Positions 52,806 to 63,147 of a DNA stretch of 64,000 nt are shown piece after piece. Numbering within the stretch: position 1 is the stretch's first letter; each line of letters begins with the position of its first letter. A program made the position numbers and the translations under genes. The notes beneath the pieces were generated by a model, which was given only the letters and a program-made list of their open reading frames with translations, was not told the DNA's origin and did no database searches. The DNA comes from Trichocoleus sp. (GTDB lineage Bacteria; Cyanobacteriota; Cyanobacteriia; Elainellales; Elainellaceae): NCBI GenBank assembly GCA_036702865.1, contig DATNQD010000017.1, forward strand, positions 62,001 through 126,000, read 5' to 3'.

Positions 52806-54278
52806 ATGGAGAAGCTGACGCATTATCCAATGGTGATTGGGGACGAACTCGTTGCAACGGGTAACGAAGACTTAATTGATCCGGCAACCGGAAAACCTTT
52901 TGCGACAGTGGCACTGGGAACGACGGCAGATGTCGATCGCGCGGTTGCAATTGCAAAAGCAGCACAAAAAGAATGGGCAGCGCGTTCTTACGGTGAGCGG
53001 AGTATCGCCTTATTAAAGCTGGCAGATGCCCTGGAAGCCAAGACAGAAGAACTGGCAAGGCTAGAGAGCCAAAACGCCGGAAAGCCGCTGAAGCTTTCGT
53101 TGGGGGGAGACATTCCCTTTGCGATCGATAACCTGCGCTATTTTGCCTCTGTGGTTCGTCGAGCGGAAGGGGTGGCAGCGGGGGAATATGTTGGCGGCTA
53201 TACGAGCATGATTCGTCGAGAGCCGATTGGAGTGGTGGGGGCGATCACACCCTGGAACTATCCTTTTATGATGGCAATTTGGAAGCTGGCTCCTGCCCTG
53301 GCAGCCGGAAACGCAGCGGTGATTAAACCTGCACCCAATACCCCGATCACAACGATCGCACTTGCCCAAATTGCGTTGGAGTCTGGGTTTCCGGCTGGGT
53401 TAATTAACGTGGTAACTGGGGGGGCAGAAGTTGGGGAGGCAATTTGTACGCATCCAGATATTCGGATGATCAGCTTTACGGGCAGCACTCGCACCGGAAA
53501 ACGGATTGCAGAATTGGCAAGTCCTCGGGTGAAACGCGTGACGCTAGAGCTGGGAGGCAAGGCTCCCTTTTTAGTGTTTGGCGATGCAGATATTGAAGCG
53601 GCTGCAAGAGGTGCTGTTCCGGCAGCATTTATGAACAGCGGGCAAGATTGCACTGCTGCCACCCGTATCTATGTGCAAAACGAAGTCTTTGATCAGTTCC
53701 TCGATCGCTTTACGGCGCTCACCCAAACGCTTAAAGTTGGGCAACCGTTTGACGAGAGCACTGATATTGGTCCGCTGACCAGTGAGCCGCAGCGTTTGAA
53801 GGTGCATGGTCTTGTTGAAGAAGCCCGTCAGCAGGGCGTAAAAGTTGCAACAGGCGGCGTCCTACCGGAAGGAGCAGGCTATTTCTATCCGCCAACCATT
53901 TTGGTGGATGCGCCGCAAGCGGCAAACTGTGTGCAGGAAGAAATCTTTGGCCCTGTGATTGTGGTCAATCGTTTCACAGATGAAGCAGAGGCAATTCATC
54001 TAGCAAATGATATCCCCTACGGTCTTGCTGCTAGTGTTTGGACTCAAAACGTTCAGCGGGCAATGCGCGTTTCTGCAGCTCTGGAAGCCGGGACGGTCTG
54101 GGTCAATGACCACTTGCCGATCGCCAGCGAGCTACCCCACGGTGGTTTTAAGCAAAGTGGCATGGGCAAGGATATGTCGCATTATGCGCTGGAGGAATAC
54201 ACGATCGTTAAGCATGTCATGTTTGATATTACTGGCGATCAAAAGAAAGCATGGCACTCTGTTGTTTTTGATGCATAG
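52806..54278 (+). CDS. Aldehyde dehydrogenase, gamma-aminobutyraldehyde/betaine-aldehyde type
   Basis: 490 residues, full length. Catalytic Glu in VTLELGGKAPF and catalytic Cys in NSGQDCTAATRIYV; NAD site in FTGSTRTGKRI; ITPWNYPFMMAIWKLAPAL near 140. The QDCTAATR form resembles PatD/KauB enzymes that oxidise 4-aminobutanal from putrescine to GABA. Located 130 bp before a polyamine-type importer, which supports that substrate. GGGAGA precedes the ATG by six bases. Confidence 0.88.
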   Translation: MEKLTHYPMVIGDELVATGNEDLIDPATGKPFATVALGTTADVDRAVAIAKAAQKEWAARSYGERSIALLKLADALEAKTEELARLESQNAGKPLKLSLGGDIPFAIDNLRYFASVVRRAEGVAAGEYVGGYTSMIRREPIGVVGAITPWNYPFMMAIWKLAPALAAGNAAVIKPAPNTPITTIALAQIALESGFPAGLINVVTGGAEVGEAICTHPDIRMISFTGSTRTGKRIAELASPRVKRVTLELGGKAPFLVFGDADIEAAARGAVPAAFMNSGQDCTAATRIYVQNEVFDQFLDRFTALTQTLKVGQPFDESTDIGPLTSEPQRLKVHGLVEEARQQGVKVATGGVLPEGAGYFYPPTILVDAPQAANCVQEEIFGPVIVVNRFTDEAEAIHLANDIPYGLAASVWTQNVQRAMRVSAALEAGTVWVNDHLPIASELPHGGFKQSGMGKDMSHYALEEYTIVKHVMFDITGDQKKAWHSVVFDA

Positions 54279-54300
54279 ATTTTGATGCATAGATTTTGAT
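54266..54300. repeat. 14-bp tandem repeat across the ALDH stop codon
   Basis: TTTTGATGCATAGA at 54266-54279 and 54280-54293, then TTTTGAT. The first copy contains the last codons and stop. Confidence 0.8.
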
Positions 54301-54408
54301 TTAATGCGTAAATTTTGACGGATTATTTCTCATCTATCAGTCAATCATGCTCAAAAAGATACGAACATCATTGTATCTGCTTGAATTTGCTGCTTTTTAG
54401 GAGAGTTT

Positions 54409-55464
54409 ATGCTGTATCGCTTTAGCATTTCATTCATCATTGGTGTTCTCAGTTTGTTATCCATTTTGCTGCCCATTCCGCCTGCATTCGCAGAGAACTG
54501 TACTTTGTCTGCGATCGTTTGGGAAGGATATACTGATCCTGCTTTTGCTGAAATCTTTGAGAAGCAAACGGGCTGTACGGTCAAAGCGACTTATGCTGGC
54601 TCCAGCGACGAGATGTTTGCAAAGTTTCGCACTGGAAAAGGACGCAACTACGATATTATTTCTGCTTCTGGCGACATTACCGAACGCCTTCATAAAGCGG
54701 GATTGGTGCAAGCGATCGACACCAGCAAACTGCAAAACTATAATTCGGTCTTTCCATCTTTTCAAAACGGAATTTGGAATACGTTTGATGGCAAACCCTA
54801 CGGTGTCACTTTTGCCTGGGGTCCGAATGTGCTGGTTTATAACCAGGAACAGGTGAACACTGCGCCTAAAAGCTGGGATATTTTGTTTGATCCAAAGTAT
54901 GCCGGAAAAGTTTCGCTGCCCGATAACCCGATGACGATCGCGGATGTCGCCTTGTGGCTGGGTAAACCAGAACCCTATAACTTAACGGAAACGGATTTGG
55001 CAGAGGTGAAAGCAAAACTGCTAGAACTACGTCCACAGGTGCGTAAGTTTTGGACGACTGCCGGAGAGTTAGCAAACCTGTTTCAGTCGGGTGAAGTCGT
55101 ACTTGCTCATGCTTGGCCCCTCACCTACACCCAGCTCAGTGGAGAAGGCTTTCCTGTCGGATCAGCCAGCCCCAAAGGTAAGCTGACAGGCTGGACGGAT
55201 TCCTGGATGATTTCTGAAAGTTCGCGTCATCCCGAAGCTGCCTATCAGTGGATTGATTTTATCCTTAGCGGCGAAGGGCAAAAAGGCGTCATGGATGTAA
55301 CAGGCTATTCGGGCGCAACAACACTGGGCGCAGAAGCAGTTGGCAAAGAACGAGCCAAAGCTTTGTTCATGGATGATCTGTCCCTGCACCAGCAAATTAA
55401 CATGTGGCAGAGCGTGCCTAATTACGATAAGTGGGTACAACTCTGGAACGAAATTCGGACATAA
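54409..55464 (+). CDS. potD: PotD/PotF-like polyamine ABC substrate-binding protein
   Basis: 351 residues. Signal peptide (ISFIIGVLSLLSILLPIPPAFA). Binding-protein domain: LSAIVWEGYTDPAFAEIFEK, YDIISASGDITERLHKAGL, VTFAWGPNVLVYNQEQV and GWTDSWMISESSRHPEAAYQW. It would deliver putrescine or spermidine to the permeases that follow. AGGAGAG is five bases before the ATG. A 256-bp gap separates it from potB. Confidence 0.85.
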   Translation: MLYRFSISFIIGVLSLLSILLPIPPAFAENCTLSAIVWEGYTDPAFAEIFEKQTGCTVKATYAGSSDEMFAKFRTGKGRNYDIISASGDITERLHKAGLVQAIDTSKLQNYNSVFPSFQNGIWNTFDGKPYGVTFAWGPNVLVYNQEQVNTAPKSWDILFDPKYAGKVSLPDNPMTIADVALWLGKPEPYNLTETDLAEVKAKLLELRPQVRKFWTTAGELANLFQSGEVVLAHAWPLTYTQLSGEGFPVGSASPKGKLTGWTDSWMISESSRHPEAAYQWIDFILSGEGQKGVMDVTGYSGATTLGAEAVGKERAKALFMDDLSLHQQINMWQSVPNYDKWVQLWNEIRT

Positions 55465-55720
55465 TTCTGCCCAAAAATTGGGCGATCGAGTCGATTGCCT
55501 CAGTGGTAACAATTTTGGTCGCCCAGTCATTTCAATTCGATTGACTGCAATACTCAATACATTAAAATTCCCTCTCTTAGCCGAATCCAGATTTTGGCTC
55601 TCGTCACAGTCATCACCCAGGTCAAGACAACGATTGAGCAAAACTCTACACAGACTTCCTGTTTGCTTCCTGCCTCCTGGTTCCTGATCTCTGACTCCTA
55701 TCCCTTACCCCTGGCTCTCT

Positions 55721-56587
55721 GTGGATGCTACTCTGCGTCGAAGTCCATCTCTGCCTACCAGTTTCTATGCAACTTTGTTGCCGCCGCTGCTGTGGATGTC
55801 ACTGCTCTACTTTGTGCCTCTGGCGCTGCTAATTTCCTATAGCATCTGGCGATTAGACTCATTCGAGATTGTGAAACAGGCAAGTTGGGTTAACTTTCAG
55901 ACAATTTTTACCAACACCGCCTATCGCACCGTCATTCTTCGCACGATCGCGACTGCACTTGTCGTCACCGCCATCGATAGCATCATTGCGTTACCCGTTG
56001 GCTACTTTATTGCCAAATATAGTGGACGCTATCGTGGGCTACTGACCATTTTGGTCATTTTGCCGTTGTGGTCGAGTTATTTGGTGCGTGTGTTTGCCTG
56101 GAAAATTATTTTGGGCTATAACGGCGTTTTGAATACTGCGTTAATGGCGATCGGCATTCTTCAAGAACCCAGTTCAGTATTTCTATACAATCAATTTTCA
56201 ACGCTGCTTACATTCGCTCATGTGTGGCTGCCATTTATGATTTTGCCAGTCATCACAGCATTCGAGCGTTTGCCCAATTCCTTACTCGAAGCATCTGCTG
56301 ATCTTAATGCACCACCATTAACAACCTTTCGTCGAGTGATTCTGCCACTTGTGACTCCTGGCGTTCTTGCTGGCTCGATTAATGTGTTTGCTTTGACAAT
56401 GGGCGATTTTATTACTCCCAGTCTTGTCGGTAGCCCAAACGGCATTTTGCTCGGCAATGTGATCGCTTCTCAGTTTGGCGTTGCCTACAATTGGCCGCTT
56501 GGTGCAGCATTTGCCCTTGTTGTCATGCTGATTGTGTTTGCAGGATTAGCGATCGTCATTCGCTGGGGAGGATTAGACAGCTTATGA
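55721..56587 (+). CDS. potB: Polyamine ABC permease (PotB-like)
   Basis: 288 residues from a GTG at 55721. Six helices, first LLPPLLWMSLLYFVPLALLI. The EAA loop reads SLLEASADLNAPPLTTFRRVILPLVTPGV. The stop overlaps the potC ATG by 4 bp. Confidence 0.85.
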   Translation: MDATLRRSPSLPTSFYATLLPPLLWMSLLYFVPLALLISYSIWRLDSFEIVKQASWVNFQTIFTNTAYRTVILRTIATALVVTAIDSIIALPVGYFIAKYSGRYRGLLTILVILPLWSSYLVRVFAWKIILGYNGVLNTALMAIGILQEPSSVFLYNQFSTLLTFAHVWLPFMILPVITAFERLPNSLLEASADLNAPPLTTFRRVILPLVTPGVLAGSINVFALTMGDFITPSLVGSPNGILLGNVIASQFGVAYNWPLGAAFALVVMLIVFAGLAIVIRWGGLDSL

Positions 56588-57384
56588 CCGAACTCGTTTC
56601 TGTGGCAAAGCCGCGCTCACAGCCTAAACCCTGGTTTCTGGGCATTTGGACAGGGGTTGTGTTTGCTTTTTTGTATCTGCCGATCGCTGTTCTTGTTTTA
56701 ATGAGCTTCAATGATTCTCGCATTCTATCGCTACCGTTTAAGGGAGTGACGCTGCACTGGTATCAAACTGCATTTGCAGATCGAGCATTACAGATGGCGT
56801 TGATCAATTCGCTGAAGGTAGCGTTTGCGGCAACTCTGTTAGCGACGCTCTTCGGATTGCTGGCTGCCTTTACAATCTATCGCTATCAATTCTTTGGTAA
56901 GACGGCTTTTCGGATTGCGCTCAATCTACCGATTTTGTTACCGGGAATTGTCACTGGGATTGCAATGCTGGCGTATCTCTCGGATTTAGGGTTTGAACTA
57001 TCTCTCTTAACGGTGGTTTTAGGGCACGCTGTTTTTGGCTTACCTGTTGCGTTAGGTCCTATTCTTACCCGTTTAAGTCAGTTTCCGCGCAGTCTAGAGG
57101 AAGCAGCTTATGATCTGGGTGCAAAACCTGCCAGAGTGTTTATTGATATTTTGTTTCCTTATATTCGCAGCGCCTTACTCGCTGGTTCATTACTTGCATT
57201 CACGCTGTCGTTTGATGAAGTGATCGTCACTATCTTTTTAACAGGGCAAGATAACACGTTGCCGATGGAGATCTGGGGCAGACTTCGCACTAATATTACA
57301 CCTGAAATTGCAGCAGTTGCTACGTTTATTCTGTTTATTAGCGGTGGGTTTGTGTTGTTGAGCCAACGTGAAGCGCAGGAGTGA
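56584..57384 (+). CDS. potC: Polyamine ABC permease (PotC-like)
   Basis: 266 residues from the ATG at 56584, coupled to potB by an ATGA overlap. Six helices; EAA loop SLEEAAYDLGAKPARVFIDILFP. FDEVIVTIFLTG near the C-terminus is typical of PotC. Confidence 0.87.
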   Translation: MTELVSVAKPRSQPKPWFLGIWTGVVFAFLYLPIAVLVLMSFNDSRILSLPFKGVTLHWYQTAFADRALQMALINSLKVAFAATLLATLFGLLAAFTIYRYQFFGKTAFRIALNLPILLPGIVTGIAMLAYLSDLGFELSLLTVVLGHAVFGLPVALGPILTRLSQFPRSLEEAAYDLGAKPARVFIDILFPYIRSALLAGSLLAFTLSFDEVIVTIFLTGQDNTLPMEIWGRLRTNITPEIAAVATFILFISGGFVLLSQREAQE

Positions 57385-57424
57385 TTTTTGAATTGGAAAC
57401 AGGCGATCGGTCATGAGGGAAAAG

Positions 57425-58528
57425 ATGGAACAGAGCGTTGTTTATTTAGACTCGGTGAGTAAGGTTTATCGAACAGGCGAAACGGAGATCTATGCCGTTA
57501 AAGAAGTGACGATCGAGGTTCAGCCAGGAGAGTTTTATTCGTTGCTCGGTTCGAGTGGGTCAGGCAAAACCACGACACTTCGGCTCATTGGTGGCTTTGA
57601 AATTCCAGAATATGGGCAGGTTTACATTGGCGGCGAAGCAGTGACAACGCTACCTCCTTATCGGCGTAATGTGCATACGGTGTTCCAGAGCTATGCCCTA
57701 TTTCCGCATATGAGCGTGAGTGAAAACATTGCTTATCCGCTCAAAATTGCCAGAGTACCGCGTAGCGAGATTGCAACTAGAGTGCAAGAAGCACTGCGAA
57801 TGTTCCAAATTACTGAATTGAGCGATCGGCGACCCAATCAGCTTTCGGGTGGACAGCAGCAGCGGGTGGCTCTGGCGCGTGCCCTGATTAATCGTCCTAA
57901 AGTGCTATTGCTGGATGAACCGCTCTCGGCATTGGACGCCAAAATTCGAGAAGAAGTGCGTCAAGAACTCCGAGAACTGCAACGACAAACCAATCTCACG
58001 TTTATTTACGTCACGCATGATCAGGAAGAAGCCCTGGCACTATCCGATCGCGTTGCGGTGATGCATCAGGGTCAGGTGGAACAGATTGGCACACCCAAAG
58101 AAATTTACGATCGTCCGGCTTCACTATTCGTAGCGCAGTTTATCGGCAAAGCCAATTTTTTGACGGGCACAGTCCAGCAAGTCACTCATGAAATAACTCA
58201 TCAAAGCGTTGTTGCAGATGTGCAGGGTACATTGATTCAAGCCATCTCACCCAGTTTTGTTCCACAGATTGGGTCACAGGTGACATTGATGATACGTCCA
58301 GAACGCATCTGCTTTAACGAGCATTCAGCAGAAAACCAGATCGCAGGAACGCTGGACACCATGACTTATGTTGGACAAATGGTGCAATCTCGTATCTGTA
58401 CAGCGATCGGCAGCATCACCGTTACTCAGCTAAGTGCAGATCAGGAATGGGACAAACAGACGCGAATCCTGACATGGAAGGCTCAAGACTGTATTGTGGT
58501 TCAATCCTCACCCCGAGCGAGGCAATGA
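57425..58528 (+). CDS. potA: Polyamine ABC transporter ATPase (PotA-like)
   Basis: 367 residues from the ATG at 57425, with GAGGGA just upstream; an ATG at 57413 would add four. Walker A GSSGSGKTT, signature [15 protein letters not shown], Walker B VLLLDEPLSALDA, H-loop [11 protein letters not shown]-terminal TOBE region follows. Completes a DBCA operon. Confidence 0.9.
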   Translation: MEQSVVYLDSVSKVYRTGETEIYAVKEVTIEVQPGEFYSLLGSSGSGKTTTLRLIGGFEIPEYGQVYIGGEAVTTLPPYRRNVHTVFQSYALFPHMSVSENIAYPLKIARVPRSEIATRVQEALRMFQITELSDRRPNQLSGGQQQRVALARALINRPKVLLLDEPLSALDAKIREEVRQELRELQRQTNLTFIYVTHDQEEALALSDRVAVMHQGQVEQIGTPKEIYDRPASLFVAQFIGKANFLTGTVQQVTHEITHQSVVADVQGTLIQAISPSFVPQIGSQVTLMIRPERICFNEHSAENQIAGTLDTMTYVGQMVQSRICTAIGSITVTQLSADQEWDKQTRILTWKAQDCIVVQSSPRARQ

Positions 58529-58684
58529 ATTTCTGAGAGAGTTGTAAAGATTTGTTTACTTCAGCCAGGGCTTTATGTTAAGTTCGGTATCGAGAAGTAC
58601 GAATTAATTCTAGCAAAGCTCTAGTTTTACCTTCTTGTCGATCAAATCTTGTCGATCAAAAATTTAGCGAGGTAAGACTGTAAG

Positions 58685-59644
58685 ATGCCCTATACGATTG
58701 ATTCAGCCCGCGGTATTTTCCCAAAAACTCTCTCGGCTGATGCAGTACCTGCGACAACCGCCCGCTTTAACCAACTTAGTGCTGAAGACCAACTTGCATG
58801 GACTTGGTTTGCTTTTCTGGAAATGGGCAAGACGATCACAGTTGCCGCTCCAGGTTCTGCCAGTATGCAGTTTGCAGAAGAAGTCTTGAATCAAGTCAAA
58901 AAAATGACTTTCCCCGAACAGACTCAGGTGATGTGTGATCTGGCTAACCATGCTGACACACCCATCTGTCGCACTTATGCAACTTGGTCGCCAAATATCA
59001 AGCTAGGGTTCTGGAACCAGTTGGGAATATGGATGGAGCAGGGCACTGTTGCACCAATTCCAGCAGGCTACCAACTTTCTGCAAATGCCGCAGCCGTATT
59101 ACAGGCATTGAAGGATATGGATCAAGGCCAACAGATTACCGTTTTGCGTAACTCTGTTGTTGATATGGGATTTGATCCTGGTAAACTGGGCAGCTACACC
59201 AAGGTTGTTGAACCTGTTGTTGCACCCAAGGCATTGTCTCAGCGAACTCAAGTCGCAATTCAAGGTATCACAAACCCAACGGTTTTGAGTTACATGAATA
59301 ACATGAATGCGAATGATTTTGAGGCACTCATTCAATTGTTTACACCCGATGGGGCACTGCAACCTCCTTTTCAAAGACCGATCGTTGGTAAAGATGCTGT
59401 CGCTCAGTTCTTCCGGGAAGAATGCCAGAACCTGCAACTCATTCCAGAACAAGGCATTTCTGAATCCGTAGAAGATGGCTTTACTCAGGTCAAAGTGACA
59501 GGAAAAGTACAAACTCCCTGGTTTGGTGCGGCTGTGGGAATGAATATGGCTTGGAGATTTTTGCTAACCCCTGAGAATAAGATCTTCTTTGTGGCAATTG
59601 ATTTGCTTGCGTCTCCGAAGGAACTGCTTAATCTAGTCCGCTAG
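58685..59644 (+). CDS. ocp: Orange carotenoid protein (OCP)
   Basis: 319 residues, full length. The N-terminal helical domain (1-165) and C-terminal NTF2-like domain (~195-315) are joined by a linker. Tyr203 and Trp290 (carotenoid keto-group hydrogen bonds), the Arg155-Glu246 interdomain salt bridge and Trp110 are present. Position 44, Tyr in Synechocystis OCP, is Phe here. Blue-green light converts OCP to the red form, which binds phycobilisomes and quenches energy. FRP is next door, fitting an OCP1-type pair. Confidence 0.96.
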   Translation: MPYTIDSARGIFPKTLSADAVPATTARFNQLSAEDQLAWTWFAFLEMGKTITVAAPGSASMQFAEEVLNQVKKMTFPEQTQVMCDLANHADTPICRTYATWSPNIKLGFWNQLGIWMEQGTVAPIPAGYQLSANAAAVLQALKDMDQGQQITVLRNSVVDMGFDPGKLGSYTKVVEPVVAPKALSQRTQVAIQGITNPTVLSYMNNMNANDFEALIQLFTPDGALQPPFQRPIVGKDAVAQFFREECQNLQLIPEQGISESVEDGFTQVKVTGKVQTPWFGAAVGMNMAWRFLLTPENKIFFVAIDLLASPKELLNLVR

Positions 59645-59698
59645 AGGGTCTTTTAGCAGATGTGTGAGAAGTAGAAATCGTTCTCCACTTGCTTCCTA

Positions 59699-59748
59699 AG
59701 TTCCGTGAGATTGGGAGATCTTAGCTCTATCTCCCAACTCTAGGAACT
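59699..59748. terminator. Long hairpin between ocp and frp
   Basis: TTGGGAGAT (59711-59719) pairs exactly with ATCTCCCAA (59729-59737), and outer AGTTCC/GGAACT at 59699-59704 and 59743-59748 extend the stem. No T-run follows, so it may attenuate, process or stabilise rather than end the ocp message. Confidence 0.55.
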
Positions 59749-59903
59749 GCTGAAAAGTTCTTTAATCTCTGGTCTACCTGATTCGCGGCTCAAGTCGCTC
59801 AATTCTGCATCAGAAATAACAGCTTCATACCCCTCTTACTATTTCAATTGCGGTAGCAATAAACAATAAAAAAACAGCTAAATTGATTTCTTTCGGTTTA
59901 ATT

Positions 59904-60230
59904 ATGGTAGTAAGCGACGTTGATTGGTCTCAGGCAGAAAAAGAAGTGGCTCAAGCAGCTTTCAACAAAGCTTACAAACGAGAAACTGAGTCTTTATTGA
60001 CGGAAGTCCGTGAACAAGCAAACACGATCGCAGCACTAGACCACCTGTGGCAATTGCATGACTTCTTAAGTGCAAAAAGACATACGCTTGACGGCAAATA
60101 CGATTATAGATATCCGGTTCTCGTTTTTGTTTTTGCTCAACTCGTGAAAGAAGGTTGGCTACGACTTCAAGATTTAGATGGACTGGATGCAGGTAAGCTG
60201 GCTAAAATTGCTGCTCTGTCACGGATGTAG
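59904..60230 (+). CDS. frp: Fluorescence recovery protein (FRP)
   Basis: 108 residues from the ATG at 59904; a TTG at 59883 would add seven. Strong resemblance to Synechocystis FRP: DWSQAEKEVAQAAFNKAYKRE, then LWQLHDFLSAKRHTLDGKYD, which holds the conserved Trp, His-Asp and Arg used to grip the OCP C-terminal domain, then FVFAQLVKEGWL. It speeds return of red OCP to orange and detaches it from phycobilisomes. Separated from ocp by 259 bp with a hairpin, so its dose may be set separately. Confidence 0.93.
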   Translation: MVVSDVDWSQAEKEVAQAAFNKAYKRETESLLTEVREQANTIAALDHLWQLHDFLSAKRHTLDGKYDYRYPVLVFVFAQLVKEGWLRLQDLDGLDAGKLAKIAALSRM

Positions 60231-60390
60231 TTAGTAAGCGAGTTATGAATCATGCTCACAATTAACGGTTACTGGATATTCATTAGACATTAAAAGAAAG
60301 AGAGTCACTGTAGTTTTGAGGCTAACAGTCACTCTCATCAAGAAAACCGTTTTATTGTGGAAACCAGTTCTGTGTGGATGTTGATTTTTT

Positions 60391-60591
60391 TTACTTCAGC
60401 ATCCTTGTCACTCTGACATCATATTCAGTTGCTTTCGGGTAATCAACTTTGGCATGATCCCACGCTGTGTGGTGGGCTTTTCGCGTTGTTTCAGCATCTA
60501 CTTCGTAGCGAGCAGTTTCGATGCGAGATCGCTTGTTGCTCAGTTCAGCATATTCTTGAATGTCAACTAGGACTTCATACGTATGAACCAT
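60391..60591 (-). CDS. Small hypothetical protein
   Basis: 66 residues with a near-perfect AGGAGG ribosome site before the ATG at 60591. The sequence is polar and mixed-charge (VLVDIQEYAELSNKRSRIE, EVDAETTRKAHHTAWDHA). No domain recognised. The ribosome site is the main support for it being real. Confidence 0.65.
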   Translation of the reverse strand: MVHTYEVLVDIQEYAELSNKRSRIETARYEVDAETTRKAHHTAWDHAKVDYPKATEYDVRVTRMLK

Positions 60592-60803
60592 TGTGAGCCT
60601 CCTCGTTCAGAAAGAAACGATCGGAATAAACACAGTATAAAAAGCAAGTGAGTCATTGGGCGCAGAGGCACAATTATTTATTACTATTCAACTCTTCCTT
60701 GAATTACTTCAAAAAAGATCGATTATGTTAAAAAAAAGCGATCGGTTCCTCTCACGATCGCAAAGTTATGTTAATGAATGTATTGATGTTTGATCTCAGG
60801 CAA

Positions 60804-62732
60804 TCATCCTGCAACATGGATCGCCGGACGGCGGTCAGGATGTTTTTCGGCGCGACGCAGCACTTCACGAGTCACAACAGGAATGTCTCCTTCTCCAAAC
60901 AGAATGAAGCGCAACAAATACTTAATGGGGTTTCCTTCTGACCAGCCAAAATAGACATGGGGCAGTTGTCCGGTTTGGTCACGCAGATAAAGCAGAATTG
61001 CCGCAATTGCATTAGGCACAGCCGCACTCTTCGCCCGCAGAATCCGGTGATCTCCTATCTGTATGCCTTCGATCGAAATCGTTTCAGCAAACTCAGAAGC
61101 ATCTGAAACTTGCACTTCAAGAAACAAAATTGTATCGAGATCGGGGATGTGATTATCTGATCGGACTTCCCGTTCTTTCAAAAGATACTCTTGTTCGTCT
61201 CCTGTATTTTTGCGATTGGCAATTAAGCGAATCGTTCCCCGACTTTCTTCACTGATAAACCGACGGGCAGTTTCATCCAGTTCAATCTGCTCAACCCGTA
61301 GTTCTGTCGATCGCCAGACTCGCGATACTAGCGAAGTAAAAATGATGGTTCCAATAAAGAAAGCAGCAATTCTGATCCCTTCGGGTCGCTCAATTATGTT
61401 GACGATCGTTGTATAGACAAAAACGATCGTAATGATGCCAAAGGTGATTACTCCTGTCCCGGATTGGCGACGATGCGCAGATAATGTTACAGCAAATGCA
61501 GCTGAACTCATCAAGACCAGCACTCCAGTTGCGTAGGCTCCTCCCTGTGCTTCAACGCTGGCATTAAATAGAATTGTGACTGCAAAAGCGATCGCTGTAT
61601 AGACCAGCACCAGAGGACGATTTGCCCTTGCCCAGTTGGGAGCCATGCCATAGCGGGGTAAGTAGCGCGGCACAATGTTAAGCAAGCCTGCCATTGCTGA
61701 TGCGCCGGCAAACCAGAGGATGGAAATTGTACTCAGGTCATACAGCGTCCCAAAGGCGTCTCCCAAATAAAGATGGGTCAGATAAGCAAGCGCCCGCCCA
61801 TTCGCTTTACCGCCTGTCTGAAATTCCTGTGATGGAATGAGCAAGGTTGTCACTAAGCTGCTTGTAATCAAAAAGAAACTCATGATCAAAGCGGCTGTGG
61901 ACAATAGCTTGTGGGTATTGTGGATGCGTCCTTTAGGCTGTGCTGCACTATCGCTGCTTTCGCCTTCAACAAGTGGCATTACAGCAACCCCGGTTTCAAA
62001 ACCTGATAGCCCCAGTGCCAGTTTAGGGAACAGCAGAACAGAAATTGCCAGCATCTTAAACGGATTGCCATGTTCAGTCGCTAAAGCCGTTTGCCAATTG
62101 CTAATGACAGACGGATTGAGCAGAATTTGGTAAGCTCCTACCCCGATCGTCACCAGATTCAGCAACAGATAAGCCCCAACTAAAAATACAGCAAGCCCGA
62201 TTGCTTCCTTAAATCCCTTCAGGAATACAGCACCCAGTAGCGTAATCAAGAGGAGAGTGATGAGAACAATCTCACTGCTCAGAGCATGCGGCACAAAGGG
62301 GTTTTCGACGATGTGGGCAGTTGCGTCAGCCGCTGATAGGGTAATGGTGATAATAAAGTCGGTGGCAACAAATCCGAGTAGGCAAAGGACAAAGAGTTTA
62401 CCCTGCCACCAGGACAGCAGATGTTCCAGCATGGCGATCGACCCTTCCCCATGAGGACTGGCTGCTGCAACACGTCGATAGATGGGCAATGCGCCAAAAA
62501 GCGTCAGCAATACCAGGATTAAAGTTGCCAGGGGAGCAAGTGAACCAGCAGCTAGGGCGGCAATGCCAGGTTGATACCCCAATGTAGAAAAGTAGTCTAC
62601 ACCTGTCAGGCACATAACCTGCCACCAAGCGTGTTGAGCATGCTGCCCTTCTTTACCGCTGCGATCCTCCTTCAGCAACCAGCGGGCCAACAGTTTGCGA
62701 TTTCGTTTAATTGGACTAATGCGTCTAGCCAT
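60804..62732 (-). CDS. APC-family permease with C-terminal cytosolic domain
   Basis: 642 residues. About 12 helices from ~40 to ~465 ([21 protein letters not shown] at helix 1, [18 protein letters not shown] in the 2-3 loop, [20 protein letters not shown] at helix 6), then a ~170-residue hydrophilic domain ([38 protein letters not shown]). Amino acid or amine/cation symport expected; substrate unknown. Not closely related to the APC gene at 5248. Confidence 0.83.
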   Translation of the reverse strand: MARRISPIKRNRKLLARWLLKEDRSGKEGQHAQHAWWQVMCLTGVDYFSTLGYQPGIAALAAGSLAPLATLILVLLTLFGALPIYRRVAAASPHGEGSIAMLEHLLSWWQGKLFVLCLLGFVATDFIITITLSAADATAHIVENPFVPHALSSEIVLITLLLITLLGAVFLKGFKEAIGLAVFLVGAYLLLNLVTIGVGAYQILLNPSVISNWQTALATEHGNPFKMLAISVLLFPKLALGLSGFETGVAVMPLVEGESSDSAAQPKGRIHNTHKLLSTAALIMSFFLITSSLVTTLLIPSQEFQTGGKANGRALAYLTHLYLGDAFGTLYDLSTISILWFAGASAMAGLLNIVPRYLPRYGMAPNWARANRPLVLVYTAIAFAVTILFNASVEAQGGAYATGVLVLMSSAAFAVTLSAHRRQSGTGVITFGIITIVFVYTTIVNIIERPEGIRIAAFFIGTIIFTSLVSRVWRSTELRVEQIELDETARRFISEESRGTIRLIANRKNTGDEQEYLLKEREVRSDNHIPDLDTILFLEVQVSDASEFAETISIEGIQIGDHRILRAKSAAVPNAIAAILLYLRDQTGQLPHVYFGWSEGNPIKYLLRFILFGEGDIPVVTREVLRRAEKHPDRRPAIHVAG

Positions 62733-63147
62733 CGACGCTACTCCTAGCGAATGAAATATTTCAGTCAGTTGATCAGTTGATCGGTTCAGCCATTCTGGTT
62801 GCTCCCATCCAATCGTTATTATCTAAGCAAACTTCTACAAAATGTTCGATCGGCACTTTTTCATGTCTGGAGGAGTGCCATTACAAGAAAGTCTGAGTGA
62901 TTAGAGCTGAGGAATCGATCGTGGTCAAAGAAAACCTGCGTGAATATTGTACTGATTTGTACTAATTCGTTCGGGAGCGAAGGCTTACGGATCACCACTG
63001 CGGGTTAGAAACTGAATGATTAATTGCTTATGGCTAAGAACTGATTACCAAGATATGCAAAAAGCCCCCACCGATGTAGAGGCTAATTCTTCCGCTCTTG
63101 CTGAAAGCAATACAAGCTAGGCTTGTCTCAAACGAATCGAAAAGGAT
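62733..63147. other. Intergenic stretch, no gene
   Basis: 415 bp between the APC permease promoter and the GlsB-like gene's end. I see no supported element. Confidence 0.5.
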
